A stretch of 64,000 nt of DNA. It comes from an uncultured Marinobacter sp. GTDB lineage: Bacteria; Pseudomonadota; Gammaproteobacteria; Pseudomonadales; Oleiphilaceae. A program made the translations under genes and the position numbers. Shown piece by piece: positions 36,144 to 44,819 of this stretch. Position 1 is the stretch's first letter. The number at the start of each line of letters is the position of its first letter. The DNA is taken from the NCBI RefSeq assembly GCF_947488835.1, contig NZ_CANLBK010000001.1, positions 1,302,001-1,366,000 of the forward strand, in the 5' to 3' direction. Under the pieces are notes generated by a model. The model had not been told where the DNA came from. It made no database searches and saw only the letters and a program-made list of their open reading frames with translations.

Positions 36144-36159
36144 TGGCACGGCGTTTGTT
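36144..36159 (+). promoter_or_regulatory. sigma-54 promoter of the DUF4168 gene
   Basis: TGGCACGGCGTTTGTT matches the -24/-12 consensus TGGCACG-N4-TTGC(A/T) with the GG and TG elements intact and correctly spaced; only the C of TTGC is T. Expected transcription start about 36171, 29 bp before the ATG. Confidence 0.8.
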
Positions 36160-36199
36160 ATGTCTCTAGTGAACGAAAATCTGACAGGAGAAGTCGATT

Positions 36200-36595
36200 A
36201 TGAACATGAACAAACTACTCGTATCCATTACCGCATCCCTCGCCCTACTGGCGGCAGCGCCTGCCATGGCAGAGCAAAACCCGGTAGCCACTGGAGACTC
36301 TGAGGGCTACTCAAACCCTGCCGCAGCGGGTACCCAGAACACCCATTACAACGACGCCGAGCTGAAAAGTTTCATTGAAGCGCAGGAAGGTATTTCGGAA
36401 GTGCGTGAAGAGTATATCGAGAAAATTGAATCCGCGGATTCCCAGCAGGAAGCTCAGAAACTGCAGACGGAAGCCAACGATGAAATGGTATCGGTTATCG
36501 AGGATGCAGGCATGGACATCCCAACCTATAACGCTATCGCAACCGCCTACAGCAGCGAACCAAAGGTACGCAACCGTGTTGACGCGCTAATGTAA
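36200..36595 (+). CDS. small secreted DUF4168-domain protein
   Basis: 131 residues with a clear signal peptide (cleavage after AMA, residue 24). The mature 107 residues are acidic and helical, with a central segment SFIEAQEGISEVREEYIEKI and a C-terminal EDAGMDIPTYNAIATAY that fit the DUF4168 family, whose function is unknown. AGGAG precedes the ATG. It has its own sigma-54 promoter and terminator and faces the two-component operon, so it is the best candidate target of that regulator. Confidence 0.8.
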   Translation: MNMNKLLVSITASLALLAAAPAMAEQNPVATGDSEGYSNPAAAGTQNTHYNDAELKSFIEAQEGISEVREEYIEKIESADSQQEAQKLQTEANDEMVSVIEDAGMDIPTYNAIATAYSSEPKVRNRVDALM

Positions 36596-36631
36596 GCGTC
36601 GGTCGATTCCGGACAAACTGTTCGTCAGTTT

Positions 36632-36655
36632 AGCCCCGCCTAGCGGGGCTTTTTG
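36632..36655 (+). terminator. Rho-independent terminator of the DUF4168 gene
   Basis: AGCCCCGC and GCGGGGCT form an 8-bp GC stem with a short loop, followed by TTTTT, 37 bp after the stop codon. Confidence 0.93.
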
Positions 36656-36690
36656 CATTATGGCGCAGGCGGGGCTGCGTTATTTTTTGT

Positions 36691-37494
36691 TCAGCTCACT
36701 GAAACCGGAACGGAAACAAACTTGACTCCCTGGCGAGCAAGCTCCGCCGAACCCCGCGCCGTAAGCTCGGAAATAAATTGGAACTGTTCTTTGGGATCAA
36801 ATGGATAGGCCTTCAGCCGATAGTGCATGCCCCAGGGCTTGTTGAACACTATCACCAACACCGGCTGCCAGGTTTTGGTTCGTGGGCTGGTAAAGGCTAC
36901 GTCTCGGAGCAATTCACGTACCCGGCTGACATCGTGATTGGCTTCGAGATGAAAATCAGCCACGCACATCAGGTTATCCGTGCCGTCGTTTCCATTGGCT
37001 ATCAAAGAGTTCCACAGCTTGTTGTGGGGGATGATGACAACCGTATCATCCGGCGTAACAATTTCTGCAGCCCGTGTTCCTATGGCGCGTACTACACCGT
37101 ATTGGCCATCAACCTCAATCCAGTCGCCAGGCCGGTAAGGCATTTCATACAGCGTTACAATACCGGCGATCAGGCTATTGGCGTAATCCTTGAACGCAAA
37201 GCCCAACGCCAGAGCGAGAGCCCCGAAAATAGCCACCATATTTTCAAATGAAGGCTCCACCAAAATCGGAGCCACAATCACAATCGTGGCGAGAATAATT
37301 AACAGCCGAAGCAACGGCACCGAAGCCAGCAGGTACAACCGCGGCTTACCGCCCAGCTTTTCCGCAATCCGGGGAAGAACTTTTTGAACCGCCACCGTAA
37401 TCAGGGAGGCGATGACAATAACCAGCAGCGCTTTCAACAACGCCTGCCCGGTTATTGAGGCAAAGGCAGCCTTGATGCCAAGGTCTTCAATCAT
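36691..37494 (-). CDS. small-conductance mechanosensitive channel (MscS family)
   Basis: 267 residues, near the length of E. coli MscS. Three N-terminal membrane segments are present; the pore helix appears as GALALALGFAFKDYANSLIAG, followed by the beta domain (PGDWIEVDGQYGVVRAIGTRAAEI, then IIPHNKLWNS) and the C-terminal alpha/beta domain. It releases solutes on hypo-osmotic shock. The gene starts 8 bp after the unrecognised protein upstream, so they are co-transcribed. Confidence 0.9.
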   Translation of the reverse strand: MIEDLGIKAAFASITGQALLKALLVIVIASLITVAVQKVLPRIAEKLGGKPRLYLLASVPLLRLLIILATIVIVAPILVEPSFENMVAIFGALALALGFAFKDYANSLIAGIVTLYEMPYRPGDWIEVDGQYGVVRAIGTRAAEIVTPDDTVVIIPHNKLWNSLIANGNDGTDNLMCVADFHLEANHDVSRVRELLRDVAFTSPRTKTWQPVLVIVFNKPWGMHYRLKAYPFDPKEQFQFISELTARGSAELARQGVKFVSVPVSVS

Positions 37495-37502
37495 AAAACC
37501 TC

Positions 37503-38795
37503 CTAGAACTGATCAAGCGGAAAGCCCCAGCTCTGCAAGTGGCGCCTGACAGTCGGGTATCCGATAGGGGTTACCTGCCAACGCCCACCGGGTTGATCGC
37601 AAGTGACCAACTCAGCACGCTTCAACCGTGAAAGCACCAGGCTCAACTCATAGGTAGAGACACCCGTAACGGCTTCCAGTGAGTCCATATCAAGGCCGTT
37701 GTGCAACAACAAACCATGCAGCACAAAACCGGTGACACTTTCCTTACTCTGGGGCATGCTCGGCAGGCTTAGTCGCCCAAGCGGCACAACCCAGCAATCA
37801 GCAGCCTTGCTCCGCGTGTTTGATTTATCGTCGGCTTCCTCCAACTTGGTGTCATCATCCGGACGGGCACGCAGGGATCTCTGCCAAATGGCGAGGGCCA
37901 CACCAGGATTACCGCGGGAGGTGGCCGCCAGGTCACGCAAAAACGTGCTGTATTTGCGTTTTTTTCTGCCTTTGGTTTTTTCCACTTCGGCCCCCTCAGC
38001 AGGGGGCAGTACATACAGGCCATCACCAGTCATCCGTGCAACCACCGGTGACTTCCCACTGCCCGATGCCAGATGCGAAAACCAAACACCAAGACGCTCA
38101 GCATCCATGGCTGCGGGTGTCCATGGCGACATCTGGGCGTTCTCAAGATAGTGTCCCCAGTATCGCCAGCACCAACTCGAGCACCCGACTATGCCTGGCC
38201 CTGTATCACCATTTGCGACCCTGCGAAAAAGCTCCCGAACCAACGCTAGGCCAGACAGGCTTCGCAACCAGAAATCGGCAAGCTCCGGAATCACCCACGG
38301 GCGAGACAAATCCCGACCATCCCACCATTTACCTGCATCATGATCACTAAATGAGAGCGTATGCGGCGGTTCAATAATGTTCCACCCTTCAGCATCGCTG
38401 TCAGCAACCCCTGGTTTTCCAATCTCTGGAAATCGGCCAAGCGCCTGCTGAAGCCCGGAAAAAGGTGGCGCCACCAGACAAACCACTTCCCGGCTTAGCG
38501 CCCCCTCGGAGCGGGCCTGTTTCAGGGCACAGGCAATCGCTTCAGCCTGCCGCGAGTAGTCCGGCTCTGGTGCGAGCCTGCTCTGCTGAACGCCAGACAG
38601 CTCTGGCAGATCGTCCATGCTTTCAAACGGATCTTCAGCTTGAGAAACCCCAGCCTGCAGTTGCGTGAGAACATGCCGGACAGCATCTTTAAGTGAACGC
38701 TGCACAGAGGTTTGCGGCTGCGCCCACTGCTCAGCCGGTATTAGCCCGCCGGGGAGGCAGGAATCGGCAATATTGTCGTTTGTTTTGTCCGTCAA
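37503..38795 (-). CDS. unrecognised protein with C-terminal winged-helix region
   Basis: I do not recognise the family. A TTG at 38795 with AGGAG eight bases upstream is the best start (430 residues); the frame continues upstream to 38897 but would overlap rlmJ. The N-terminal 70 residues are low in hydrophobics; a middle section is Trp-rich (KWWDGRDLSRPWVIPELADFW, CSSWCWRYWGHY); a basic insert KGRKKRKY precedes ATSRGNPGVALAIWQRSL, reminiscent of the helical lid of STAND/ORC-type ATPases. The last 80 residues (VLHGLLLHNGLDMDSLEAVT and LSLVLSRLKRAELV) look like a winged helix. No Walker A is visible. It may be a degenerate ATPase or regulator linked to the MscS channel 8 bp downstream. Confidence 0.6.
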   Translation of the reverse strand: MTDKTNDNIADSCLPGGLIPAEQWAQPQTSVQRSLKDAVRHVLTQLQAGVSQAEDPFESMDDLPELSGVQQSRLAPEPDYSRQAEAIACALKQARSEGALSREVVCLVAPPFSGLQQALGRFPEIGKPGVADSDAEGWNIIEPPHTLSFSDHDAGKWWDGRDLSRPWVIPELADFWLRSLSGLALVRELFRRVANGDTGPGIVGCSSWCWRYWGHYLENAQMSPWTPAAMDAERLGVWFSHLASGSGKSPVVARMTGDGLYVLPPAEGAEVEKTKGRKKRKYSTFLRDLAATSRGNPGVALAIWQRSLRARPDDDTKLEEADDKSNTRSKAADCWVVPLGRLSLPSMPQSKESVTGFVLHGLLLHNGLDMDSLEAVTGVSTYELSLVLSRLKRAELVTCDQPGGRWQVTPIGYPTVRRHLQSWGFPLDQF

Positions 38796-38829
38796 AAAAC
38801 AGCTCCTGCAGGGCCAGTGGTCACCTTGT

Positions 38830-39669
38830 TTACTCAGGCACCAGCCAGCCGTGTTCGTGGGAAAAGCCCAGCGCAGATTCGCCTGCAATATCGTCAATCA
38901 TGGCAGAAAAACGCTCTTCAAACCCCCATGGCGGATTAACAACCAGCATCCCGGAACCTGTCATGCCTCGGTCCGGGGGTGCTTGCAGGTGCACTTCACT
39001 GCACCACACTTTGCGCAGCGGGCTGTCTTTCACCGCTTGTTTCAAAGTAGCTTGCAAACCACTGGTAAGCACGGGATACCACACAAGATAAACACCATGG
39101 CGGCACTTCTGCCATGCTTTATGCAAGGTCTCGGCAACATCCGCGTACTCGGATTTGATCTCGTAGGAGGGGTCAATCAACACCATCAATCTGGGCTGCG
39201 CAGGAGGTAGCCGCCTCAATAGCCCCTTCAGACCGTCTTCGTGCATAACTCGCACCCCCTGCTCTGCGGCCCAACCGGCAAGCTGACCACTTTCGCTGGG
39301 ATGCAGCTCGAAGGCTGTCAGCGAATCGCCCGGGCGCAGGAACTGGCGAAACCAGGCGGGGGATCCAGGATAAACCGTCAAGCGGCCGTCACCCGCGTTC
39401 AAGCGCGACAAGACGTTTATAACCGGCTGCCAATCTTCAGCAACGAAACCGTTACGGCTAGCCCAGAATTTTTGCACACCCGCATCGGCTTCTGCCGTTT
39501 TTCGAGCCCGCTCACCCTCAAGGTCGTATATGGCGCTGCCTGCGTGGGTGTCAAAACAAGCAATAGCCGAAGATTTTGCCTGCATCATGGTAAGAGCAAG
39601 TGTCAACGCCGCATGCTTCTGGACATCCGCAAAATTCCCGGCGTGAAAGGCGTGAAGATAACTCAACAT
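38830..39669 (-). CDS. rlmJ: 23S rRNA (adenine-2030-N6)-methyltransferase
   Basis: 279 residues, the normal length of RlmJ. The N-terminus MLSYLHAFHAGNFADVQKH is diagnostic; CFDTHAGSAIYDL is the SAM site, and LMVLIDPSYEIKSEY carries the (N/D)PPY-type catalytic motif, here DPSY with Ser for the second Pro. It methylates A2030 of 23S rRNA. First gene of a three-gene minus-strand operon with the unrecognised protein and mscS. Its Shine-Dalgarno lies in a hairpin (39675-39695). Confidence 0.93.
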   Translation of the reverse strand: MLSYLHAFHAGNFADVQKHAALTLALTMMQAKSSAIACFDTHAGSAIYDLEGERARKTAEADAGVQKFWASRNGFVAEDWQPVINVLSRLNAGDGRLTVYPGSPAWFRQFLRPGDSLTAFELHPSESGQLAGWAAEQGVRVMHEDGLKGLLRRLPPAQPRLMVLIDPSYEIKSEYADVAETLHKAWQKCRHGVYLVWYPVLTSGLQATLKQAVKDSPLRKVWCSEVHLQAPPDRGMTGSGMLVVNPPWGFEERFSAMIDDIAGESALGFSHEHGWLVPE

Positions 39670-39674
39670 AAATC

Positions 39675-39695
39675 AGCTCCCGATAAACAGGAGCT
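39675..39695 (-). promoter_or_regulatory. hairpin covering the rlmJ ribosome-binding site
   Basis: On the minus strand AGCTCC, a 9-nt loop and GGAGCT form a perfect 6-bp stem ending five bases before the ATG. The right arm, preceded by G, is the Shine-Dalgarno (GGGAGC) itself, so translation should be reduced when the stem is closed. Confidence 0.55.
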
Positions 39696-39803
39696 ATTAA
39701 GCCCGAGCACACACGCTCAGCGCAAGAAGCCCTCTGTAAATCACACTTGACTCAAAACAAAAAACCCTTGCGCTGACGCGACTCAGAAAACATAATTGCG
39801 AAC

Positions 39804-39822
39804 GATAATGCCTCCCATTACC
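39804..39822. promoter_or_regulatory. Fur box-like operator
   Basis: GATAATGCCTCCCATTACC matches the 19-bp Fur consensus GATAATGATAATCATTATC at 13 positions, with both outer parts well kept. It is 30 bp before the first imelysin gene, consistent with iron repression of this cluster. Confidence 0.55.
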
Positions 39823-39852
39823 ATACTCATTTCCAAAATACCGGAGTTCTCA

Positions 39853-41151
39853 ATGAAGACACTGTTTCGACCGGCCCCTCTCGCGCTCACTGTTGCCGCC
39901 TTAATGAGTGCTGGCTGCGCCAACACCACCTCACCAGATGCAGCAGACTCTCAACCTGCCACCAAAGCGTCGGTTGTAGAGCACTACGCTGACGTAGCGC
40001 ATGCCGGATATGAAGATGCATTGATTACTGCCAAAGCGCTGAACAAGGCTACCGACCGTTTAATTTCCGATCCTACAGAAGCCAACATGAAAGCCGCCAA
40101 GGAAGCCTGGCTAGCAGCCCGCGTGCCCTACCAGCAAACAGAAGTTTTCCGCTTCGGCAACGCGATTGTGGATGACTGGGAAGGCCAGCTGAACGCCTGG
40201 CCTTTGGATGAAGGGCTGATCGACTACGTGCAGGCCGACGATTACCAGTATGAACTGGGCAATGCAGGCGCAACCGCCAATATCATCGGCAGCAACAGCA
40301 TCAACGTTGGAGGCGAAACCCTCGATGTGACAAACCTTACGCCAGAATTGCTTGCCAACCTGAATGAGATCGGTGGTTCAGAAGCAAACGTGGCTACGGG
40401 CTACCACGCCATTGAATTTCTGCTCTGGGGGCAGGACCTGCAAGGCTTTGAGGCAGGCAATGGCGAACGGCCTGTTACTGATTACGCTACCGGCGCCGAC
40501 TGCACTAACGGCAGCTGCGAGCGCCGGGGTGAATACCTCGACGCGGTAACTGACCTTCTGGTGTCTGATCTGGAATGGATGGCTGCCCAGTGGGCTCCGA
40601 ATGCCTCTGACAATTACCGCAGCCAGCTTATGAATGCCGACGCCAACGAAGGCGTGCAGAAAATGCTGTTCGGCATGGGTTCTCTGTCGCTTGGCGAACT
40701 GGCGGGCGAGCGCATGAAGGTGGCTCTTGAAGCCAACTCATACGAAGACGAGCACGACTGTTTCAGTGATAACACTCACAATTCCCACTACTACAATGGC
40801 CAGGGCATTCAGAACGTATATACCGGCGACTACCGCCGTGTAGATGGCAGCCTGGTATCCGGGCCTTCTTTGTCTGACCTGGTTGCGCAAGCCAACCCTG
40901 AGCTGGACGCCCGCTTGAACGCCCAACTTGAGGCATCAATGGATGCGCTGGGAATGATGAAGGCCAAGGCCGAATCAAGCCAGAACCCCATGCAGTTTGA
41001 TATGATGATTGCACCGGGCAATGCAAAAGGCGCAAGCATTGTGAACGGCGCGATTATGGCATTGGTAGAGCAAACCGGCTCCATTGAGCAAGCAGCTCGC
41101 CAGCTAGGCCTTGAAGCTTTGTCACCAGATGACGCTGGTCATGCATTCTGA
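39853..41151 (+). CDS. imelysin-family lipoprotein (iron-regulated, IrpA/IcmP-like)
   Basis: 432 residues from the ATG at 39853, which has GGAG seven bases upstream (the frame is open to 39796). A lipobox SAGC with Cys22 predicts a lipoprotein. The imelysin signature GxHxxE is intact in GYHAIEFLLWG. The second half contains GERMKVALEANSYEDEHDCFSDNTH, typical of long IrpA-type members. These proteins bind iron or haem at the cell surface and are Fur-regulated. It is the first gene of a four-gene cluster; a Fur box-like site lies just upstream. Confidence 0.88.
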   Translation: MKTLFRPAPLALTVAALMSAGCANTTSPDAADSQPATKASVVEHYADVAHAGYEDALITAKALNKATDRLISDPTEANMKAAKEAWLAARVPYQQTEVFRFGNAIVDDWEGQLNAWPLDEGLIDYVQADDYQYELGNAGATANIIGSNSINVGGETLDVTNLTPELLANLNEIGGSEANVATGYHAIEFLLWGQDLQGFEAGNGERPVTDYATGADCTNGSCERRGEYLDAVTDLLVSDLEWMAAQWAPNASDNYRSQLMNADANEGVQKMLFGMGSLSLGELAGERMKVALEANSYEDEHDCFSDNTHNSHYYNGQGIQNVYTGDYRRVDGSLVSGPSLSDLVAQANPELDARLNAQLEASMDALGMMKAKAESSQNPMQFDMMIAPGNAKGASIVNGAIMALVEQTGSIEQAARQLGLEALSPDDAGHAF

Positions 41152-42565
41152 TAATCCACGAAAAGAAACGACTGGAAATCACATAAAACCTGCGTTGATG
41201 CTGTTGGCCTTCTGCCTGCCTGCTCACGCAGGCTTTCCATTACAGGATACCGCTCTCTCAGGCGGGGATGGCACGGTTGAGCAGTTCGACACCAACGCTT
41301 ATTCCCTGCCCCAGGGCAACCTGTCCATGACCAAGCGCCTGGACTTCAGCGTTGGTAACAGCTTTTTCCGCAACCCCTGGGTTGAAGCACCAGCCAGCAC
41401 CACGGCGCGGGACGGCTTAGGCCCTTTGTTCAACACCAACTCATGCCAGGGCTGCCATATCAAAGACGGCCGTGGCCACCCTCCGGGGATAGATGAACCA
41501 CCCGTATCCCTGTTTTTGCGCTTGGCTGTTCCGGCCGACCCGAAGGTAGACGCAGACATTCTGCTTACTCACGGTTTTAAGCCGGCCCCCGTTTACGGCA
41601 GCCAACTGCAAACCGCTGCTCTGCCCGGTGCCAAGCCAGAAGCCGACATGGTGCTCACCTGGAACACAGTAACCAAAACCTTGGCTGACGGCACCGAAGT
41701 AGAACTGAGAGAGCCCGTTTACCGGATCGAAAACCCCAATTACGGCCCGCTGCCGGAAGACCTTCTAATTTCCCCTCGGGTCGCGCCACCCATGATCGGC
41801 ATGGGGCTTCTTGAAGCCATTCCCATTGGTGGTATAGAGGCTCTGGCCGACCCTGAAGATAAGGACGGCGATGGTATTTCCGGTAAGCTTAATCAGGTGT
41901 GGGATCTTGAAACCAAGCAGACAGCTCCCGGTCGGTTTGGCTGGAAAGCCGCTGAACCCAATGTGCACCAACAAAGCATGGGAGCATTTGCCGGCGATAT
42001 GGGGCTAACCTCCAGCCTTAAGCCAACCACCGACTGCACACCAGAACAGGAATGCGACGGTTTTCCCGACGGTGGCCAGCCGGAAGTGAGCGACAAGATC
42101 GCAAACTTTGTCACCTTCTATTCAAAGAGCCTGGCCGTACCCGCTCGACGCAACATGGAAGATCCAGCAGTCCAGACGGGTGCACAGCTATTTAACGAAA
42201 CCGGGTGCGCCGGATGTCACACCCCCCGACATGCCACAGGAACAGACCCGGAGCGCCCTGATTTGAGCAAGCAGACTATCTGGCCCTATACGGACATGCT
42301 GCTGCACGATATGGGCCCAGCCCTTGCAGATGGTCGTGATGAGTTTTTGGCCAACGGCAACGAATGGCGCACACAGCCACTCTGGGGGATTGGTCTGGCG
42401 CAAACCGTTAATCCGCAAGCCGGCTTTTTACATGATGGCCGGGCACGCACTCTGGAAGAGGCCATCCTGTGGCACGGTGGAGAAGCTGCCCCGGCGGTGG
42501 CGCGCTTCAGCGGGTTAAACGCCGAAGACCGCCAGGCACTGATCGACTTTCTGAATTCCCTTTGA
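41144..42565 (+). CDS. di-haem oxidoreductase-like protein (DUF1111)
   Basis: 473 residues from the ATG at 41144, overlapping the imelysin stop by 8 bp; the start is uncertain because the frame opens earlier (TTG 41111, ATG 41132). A signal peptide ends in LPAHA-G. Two c-type haem sites occur, CQGCH near residue 100 and CAGCH near 350, as expected for the DUF1111 'thiol oxidoreductase' family related to di-haem peroxidases. GFLHDGRARTLEEAILWHGGEA is a family signature. It is expected in the periplasm, passing electrons during iron acquisition together with the flanking imelysins. Confidence 0.87.
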   Translation, partial: HSDNPRKETTGNHIKPALMLLAFCLPAHAGFPLQDTALSGGDGTVEQFDTNAYSLPQGNLSMTKRLDFSVGNSFFRNPWVEAPASTTARDGLGPLFNTNSCQGCHIKDGRGHPPGIDEPPVSLFLRLAVPADPKVDADILLTHGFKPAPVYGSQLQTAALPGAKPEADMVLTWNTVTKTLADGTEVELREPVYRIENPNYGPLPEDLLISPRVAPPMIGMGLLEAIPIGGIEALADPEDKDGDGISGKLNQVWDLETKQTAPGRFGWKAAEPNVHQQSMGAFAGDMGLTSSLKPTTDCTPEQECDGFPDGGQPEVSDKIANFVTFYSKSLAVPARRNMEDPAVQTGAQLFNETGCAGCHTPRHATGTDPERPDLSKQTIWPYTDMLLHDMGPALADGRDEFLANGNEWRTQPLWGIGLAQTVNPQAGFLHDGRARTLEEAILWHGGEAAPAVARFSGLNAEDRQALIDFLNSL

Positions 42566-42576
42566 TGGAGCCCCAC

Positions 42577-43626
42577 ATGACGCGACTGACACTGACCTTC
42601 TTACTCGCCTCATCGGTGGCCGTTACTCCGCTGATGGCGGCAACTGCCAATAACGCAGATGGCGCCACTGTTGAATATCGAAAGCAATGGCACAGCGACA
42701 TTCTCACGGGTTATCAGAACCTGGCGACACAAGGCCAAACCCTGGCCAGCCAGGCAGCGAGCTATTGCCAAACACCCTCGCCCGAAGGGTTTGAGCAATC
42801 AAAGCAGGCCTGGCTTGAGGCTTTTTTAGCCTGGCAGCAGGTTCGTTTCGTGGATTTCGGCCCGGTAGAACATAGAAATCGCGCCTGGCAATTCCAGTTC
42901 TGGCCAGATCCGAAAAACCTGGTGGCCCGCAAGGCTTCCTATTTGCTGAAAGAAGGCGCGCCGATCACGCCTGAAAAAATCAGCGAATCCGGCGTTGCCG
43001 TTCAAGGCTTCCCGATGGCAGAGTATCTTCTGTACGACCAAGCATTCAATGGCAGCGATAGTGCTCTGCCAGCCGATCACACCTGCAAACTACTGGTCGA
43101 AGTAACCCGCCATATCGCCGACAACGGCCAATCCCTGGCGAATGACTGGAAGGGCTTTCAGGCCAACTACCTTGGCAGTGACCAATACACAGATACAACC
43201 ATCCGGTCTGCCATGGCCGGGCTGGAGATACTTGAGGAACGGCGCCTGGCCACGCCAATGGGGCTGCGCGGTAACGGTAAGCGCTCGGTATACAGCGCCG
43301 ATGCCTGGCGCAGCGAAACAAGCCTGGCCGCCATGGGCGCCAGTGTTCAGGGACTCAAACAGAGTTTCCTGCCTGCCTTCTCTGAACTCCTCGCAGAACG
43401 GAAGCAGCCCGATCTGGCCGAGCAGATCGCACAGCAGTTTGACGAAGTGCTGGCCAACTTTCCGGAACTTGAACGTCCGATGGCACCTTTGCTGGCAGAC
43501 GATAGCGCCTACAAATTGCTGCAAAGCCTTTATATCGACATTACTCAGCTGACTTCGCTGGTGAACGACCGGGCAGCCGTTGAACTTGGGGTTGTGCGCG
43601 GCTTTAATTCCAGCGACGGAGACTAA
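42577..43626 (+). CDS. second imelysin-family protein, altered GxHxxE motif
   Basis: 349 residues from the ATG at 42577 (GGAG nine bases before). A signal peptide is cleaved about residue 21 (PLMA). Helical bundle segments resemble the imelysin fold (SKQAWLEAFLAWQQVRFVDFG). At the position of GxHxxE the sequence is GFPMAEYLLYD, so the His is replaced by Pro while the Glu is kept. This suggests a different metal site from that of the first imelysin. Same operon, 11 bp after the DUF1111 gene. Confidence 0.82.
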   Translation: MTRLTLTFLLASSVAVTPLMAATANNADGATVEYRKQWHSDILTGYQNLATQGQTLASQAASYCQTPSPEGFEQSKQAWLEAFLAWQQVRFVDFGPVEHRNRAWQFQFWPDPKNLVARKASYLLKEGAPITPEKISESGVAVQGFPMAEYLLYDQAFNGSDSALPADHTCKLLVEVTRHIADNGQSLANDWKGFQANYLGSDQYTDTTIRSAMAGLEILEERRLATPMGLRGNGKRSVYSADAWRSETSLAAMGASVQGLKQSFLPAFSELLAERKQPDLAEQIAQQFDEVLANFPELERPMAPLLADDSAYKLLQSLYIDITQLTSLVNDRAAVELGVVRGFNSSDGD

Positions 43627-43636
43627 GGGAAGGCCT

Positions 43637-44737
43637 ATGCATGAACTGACTCGCCGAAGCCTTATTAAAACAGCCCTCGCCGGTAGCGCAGCCATCACCC
43701 TTTCCGGCTGCACCCTGCTGCCCCGCAAAGCCACAGGCCACAGCCCCCAGCAATATACCGGCGCTCTAGGTTTGCCAGACAACCATTTCGCTGTAGGCGC
43801 CATAGCGCCAGACGGCACAATGCTTTGGCAATCGCCGGTAGACACTCGCTGCCACAGCGGCTGTAACCGACCAGATACCGCACAAGTGGTGTTCTTTGAA
43901 CGTCGACCAGGCTGGGCTTTCTACGTTTTCAATAGCGAATCAGGCGAGCGGCTACACCGTATTGAAGCTGCCGAAGGCGAGCATTTTGTGGGCCATGGTG
44001 TCTTCTCACCTGACGGTCGATTCCTGTATGCCCCTGCCAACCGCTATGAACCCGGAGAAGGTATTGTTGCGGTGTACGATAGCCAGCGCGGCTATCAACG
44101 AGCCCACACCTTTGAGCTGAACGGCATAGGCGCGCACCAAATCACTATGCACCCCGATGGCCAGACACTGATCGTTGGCTTGGGCGGCATTCTGACCCAC
44201 CCGGATTACGACCGCATCAAACTCAATCTGCCAACTATGAAACCGGCGCTGTTGATGATGGACAGGCTCTCCGGTGACGTTCCCGCCCGATTCCAGCCAT
44301 CGCACCACCAGCTCAGCACCCGGCATGTGGATGTCGCACCAGATGGTACTGTTTATGCGGCCTATCAATATCAGGGGCCAGCTCATGAGCTGCGGCCACT
44401 GGTCGCGCGTTACCGCAACGGACGCTACGAAGAGATCGACTTTGGTGAGGCTATTCACCGGGAACTGGGTAATTACATCGCCAGCATAGTGGCTCACCCG
44501 GAGAGCGATCTGGTTGCGATTGCCTCCCCGATAGGTGGGACAGCTCTGATCTTCAACGGCCATTCTGGTGAGGTTGTTGGAAAAGCATCCCTCCCGGACT
44601 GTGCGGGCGTTGAAGCCCTGGTTGGGGGAGACTTTTTGGTATCCTCAGGCCGTGGCAAGTTAGTTCGCATGGGCAAGAACAAGGCCGCGACAGGGGTTGC
44701 CAGCATGTCCGTTCGATGGGATCACCACCTGGTGTAA
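43637..44737 (+). CDS. DUF1513-domain protein with Tat-like lipoprotein signal
   Basis: 366 residues from the ATG at 43637 (GGGAAGG upstream). The N-terminus has twin arginines (TRRSLIKTALAG, Arg6-Arg7) and a lipobox LSGC (Cys25), suggesting folded export by Tat followed by lipidation. The mature protein looks like a beta-propeller (repeated HxxxxPDGxxL elements such as HGVFSPDGRFLY, HQITMHPDGQTL and HVDVAPDGTVY). DUF1513 genes regularly follow imelysin and DUF1111 genes in Fur-controlled clusters; a biochemical function is not known. Confidence 0.85.
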   Translation: MHELTRRSLIKTALAGSAAITLSGCTLLPRKATGHSPQQYTGALGLPDNHFAVGAIAPDGTMLWQSPVDTRCHSGCNRPDTAQVVFFERRPGWAFYVFNSESGERLHRIEAAEGEHFVGHGVFSPDGRFLYAPANRYEPGEGIVAVYDSQRGYQRAHTFELNGIGAHQITMHPDGQTLIVGLGGILTHPDYDRIKLNLPTMKPALLMMDRLSGDVPARFQPSHHQLSTRHVDVAPDGTVYAAYQYQGPAHELRPLVARYRNGRYEEIDFGEAIHRELGNYIASIVAHPESDLVAIASPIGGTALIFNGHSGEVVGKASLPDCAGVEALVGGDFLVSSGRGKLVRMGKNKAATGVASMSVRWDHHLV

Positions 44738-44819
44738 AAACAGCAGATCCGCTTTGCGGGGTTCAGGGGTTCCGATCCTGCTGGTATCCTTGACCATCCA
44801 ACTCCCGGAGGATGGCGCC

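Noticed and set aside
41111..41143. Earlier starts (TTG 41111, ATG 41132) for the DUF1111 protein
   Set aside because: They lack ribosome sites and lengthen the region before the signal peptide; ATG 41144 was kept, with limited certainty.
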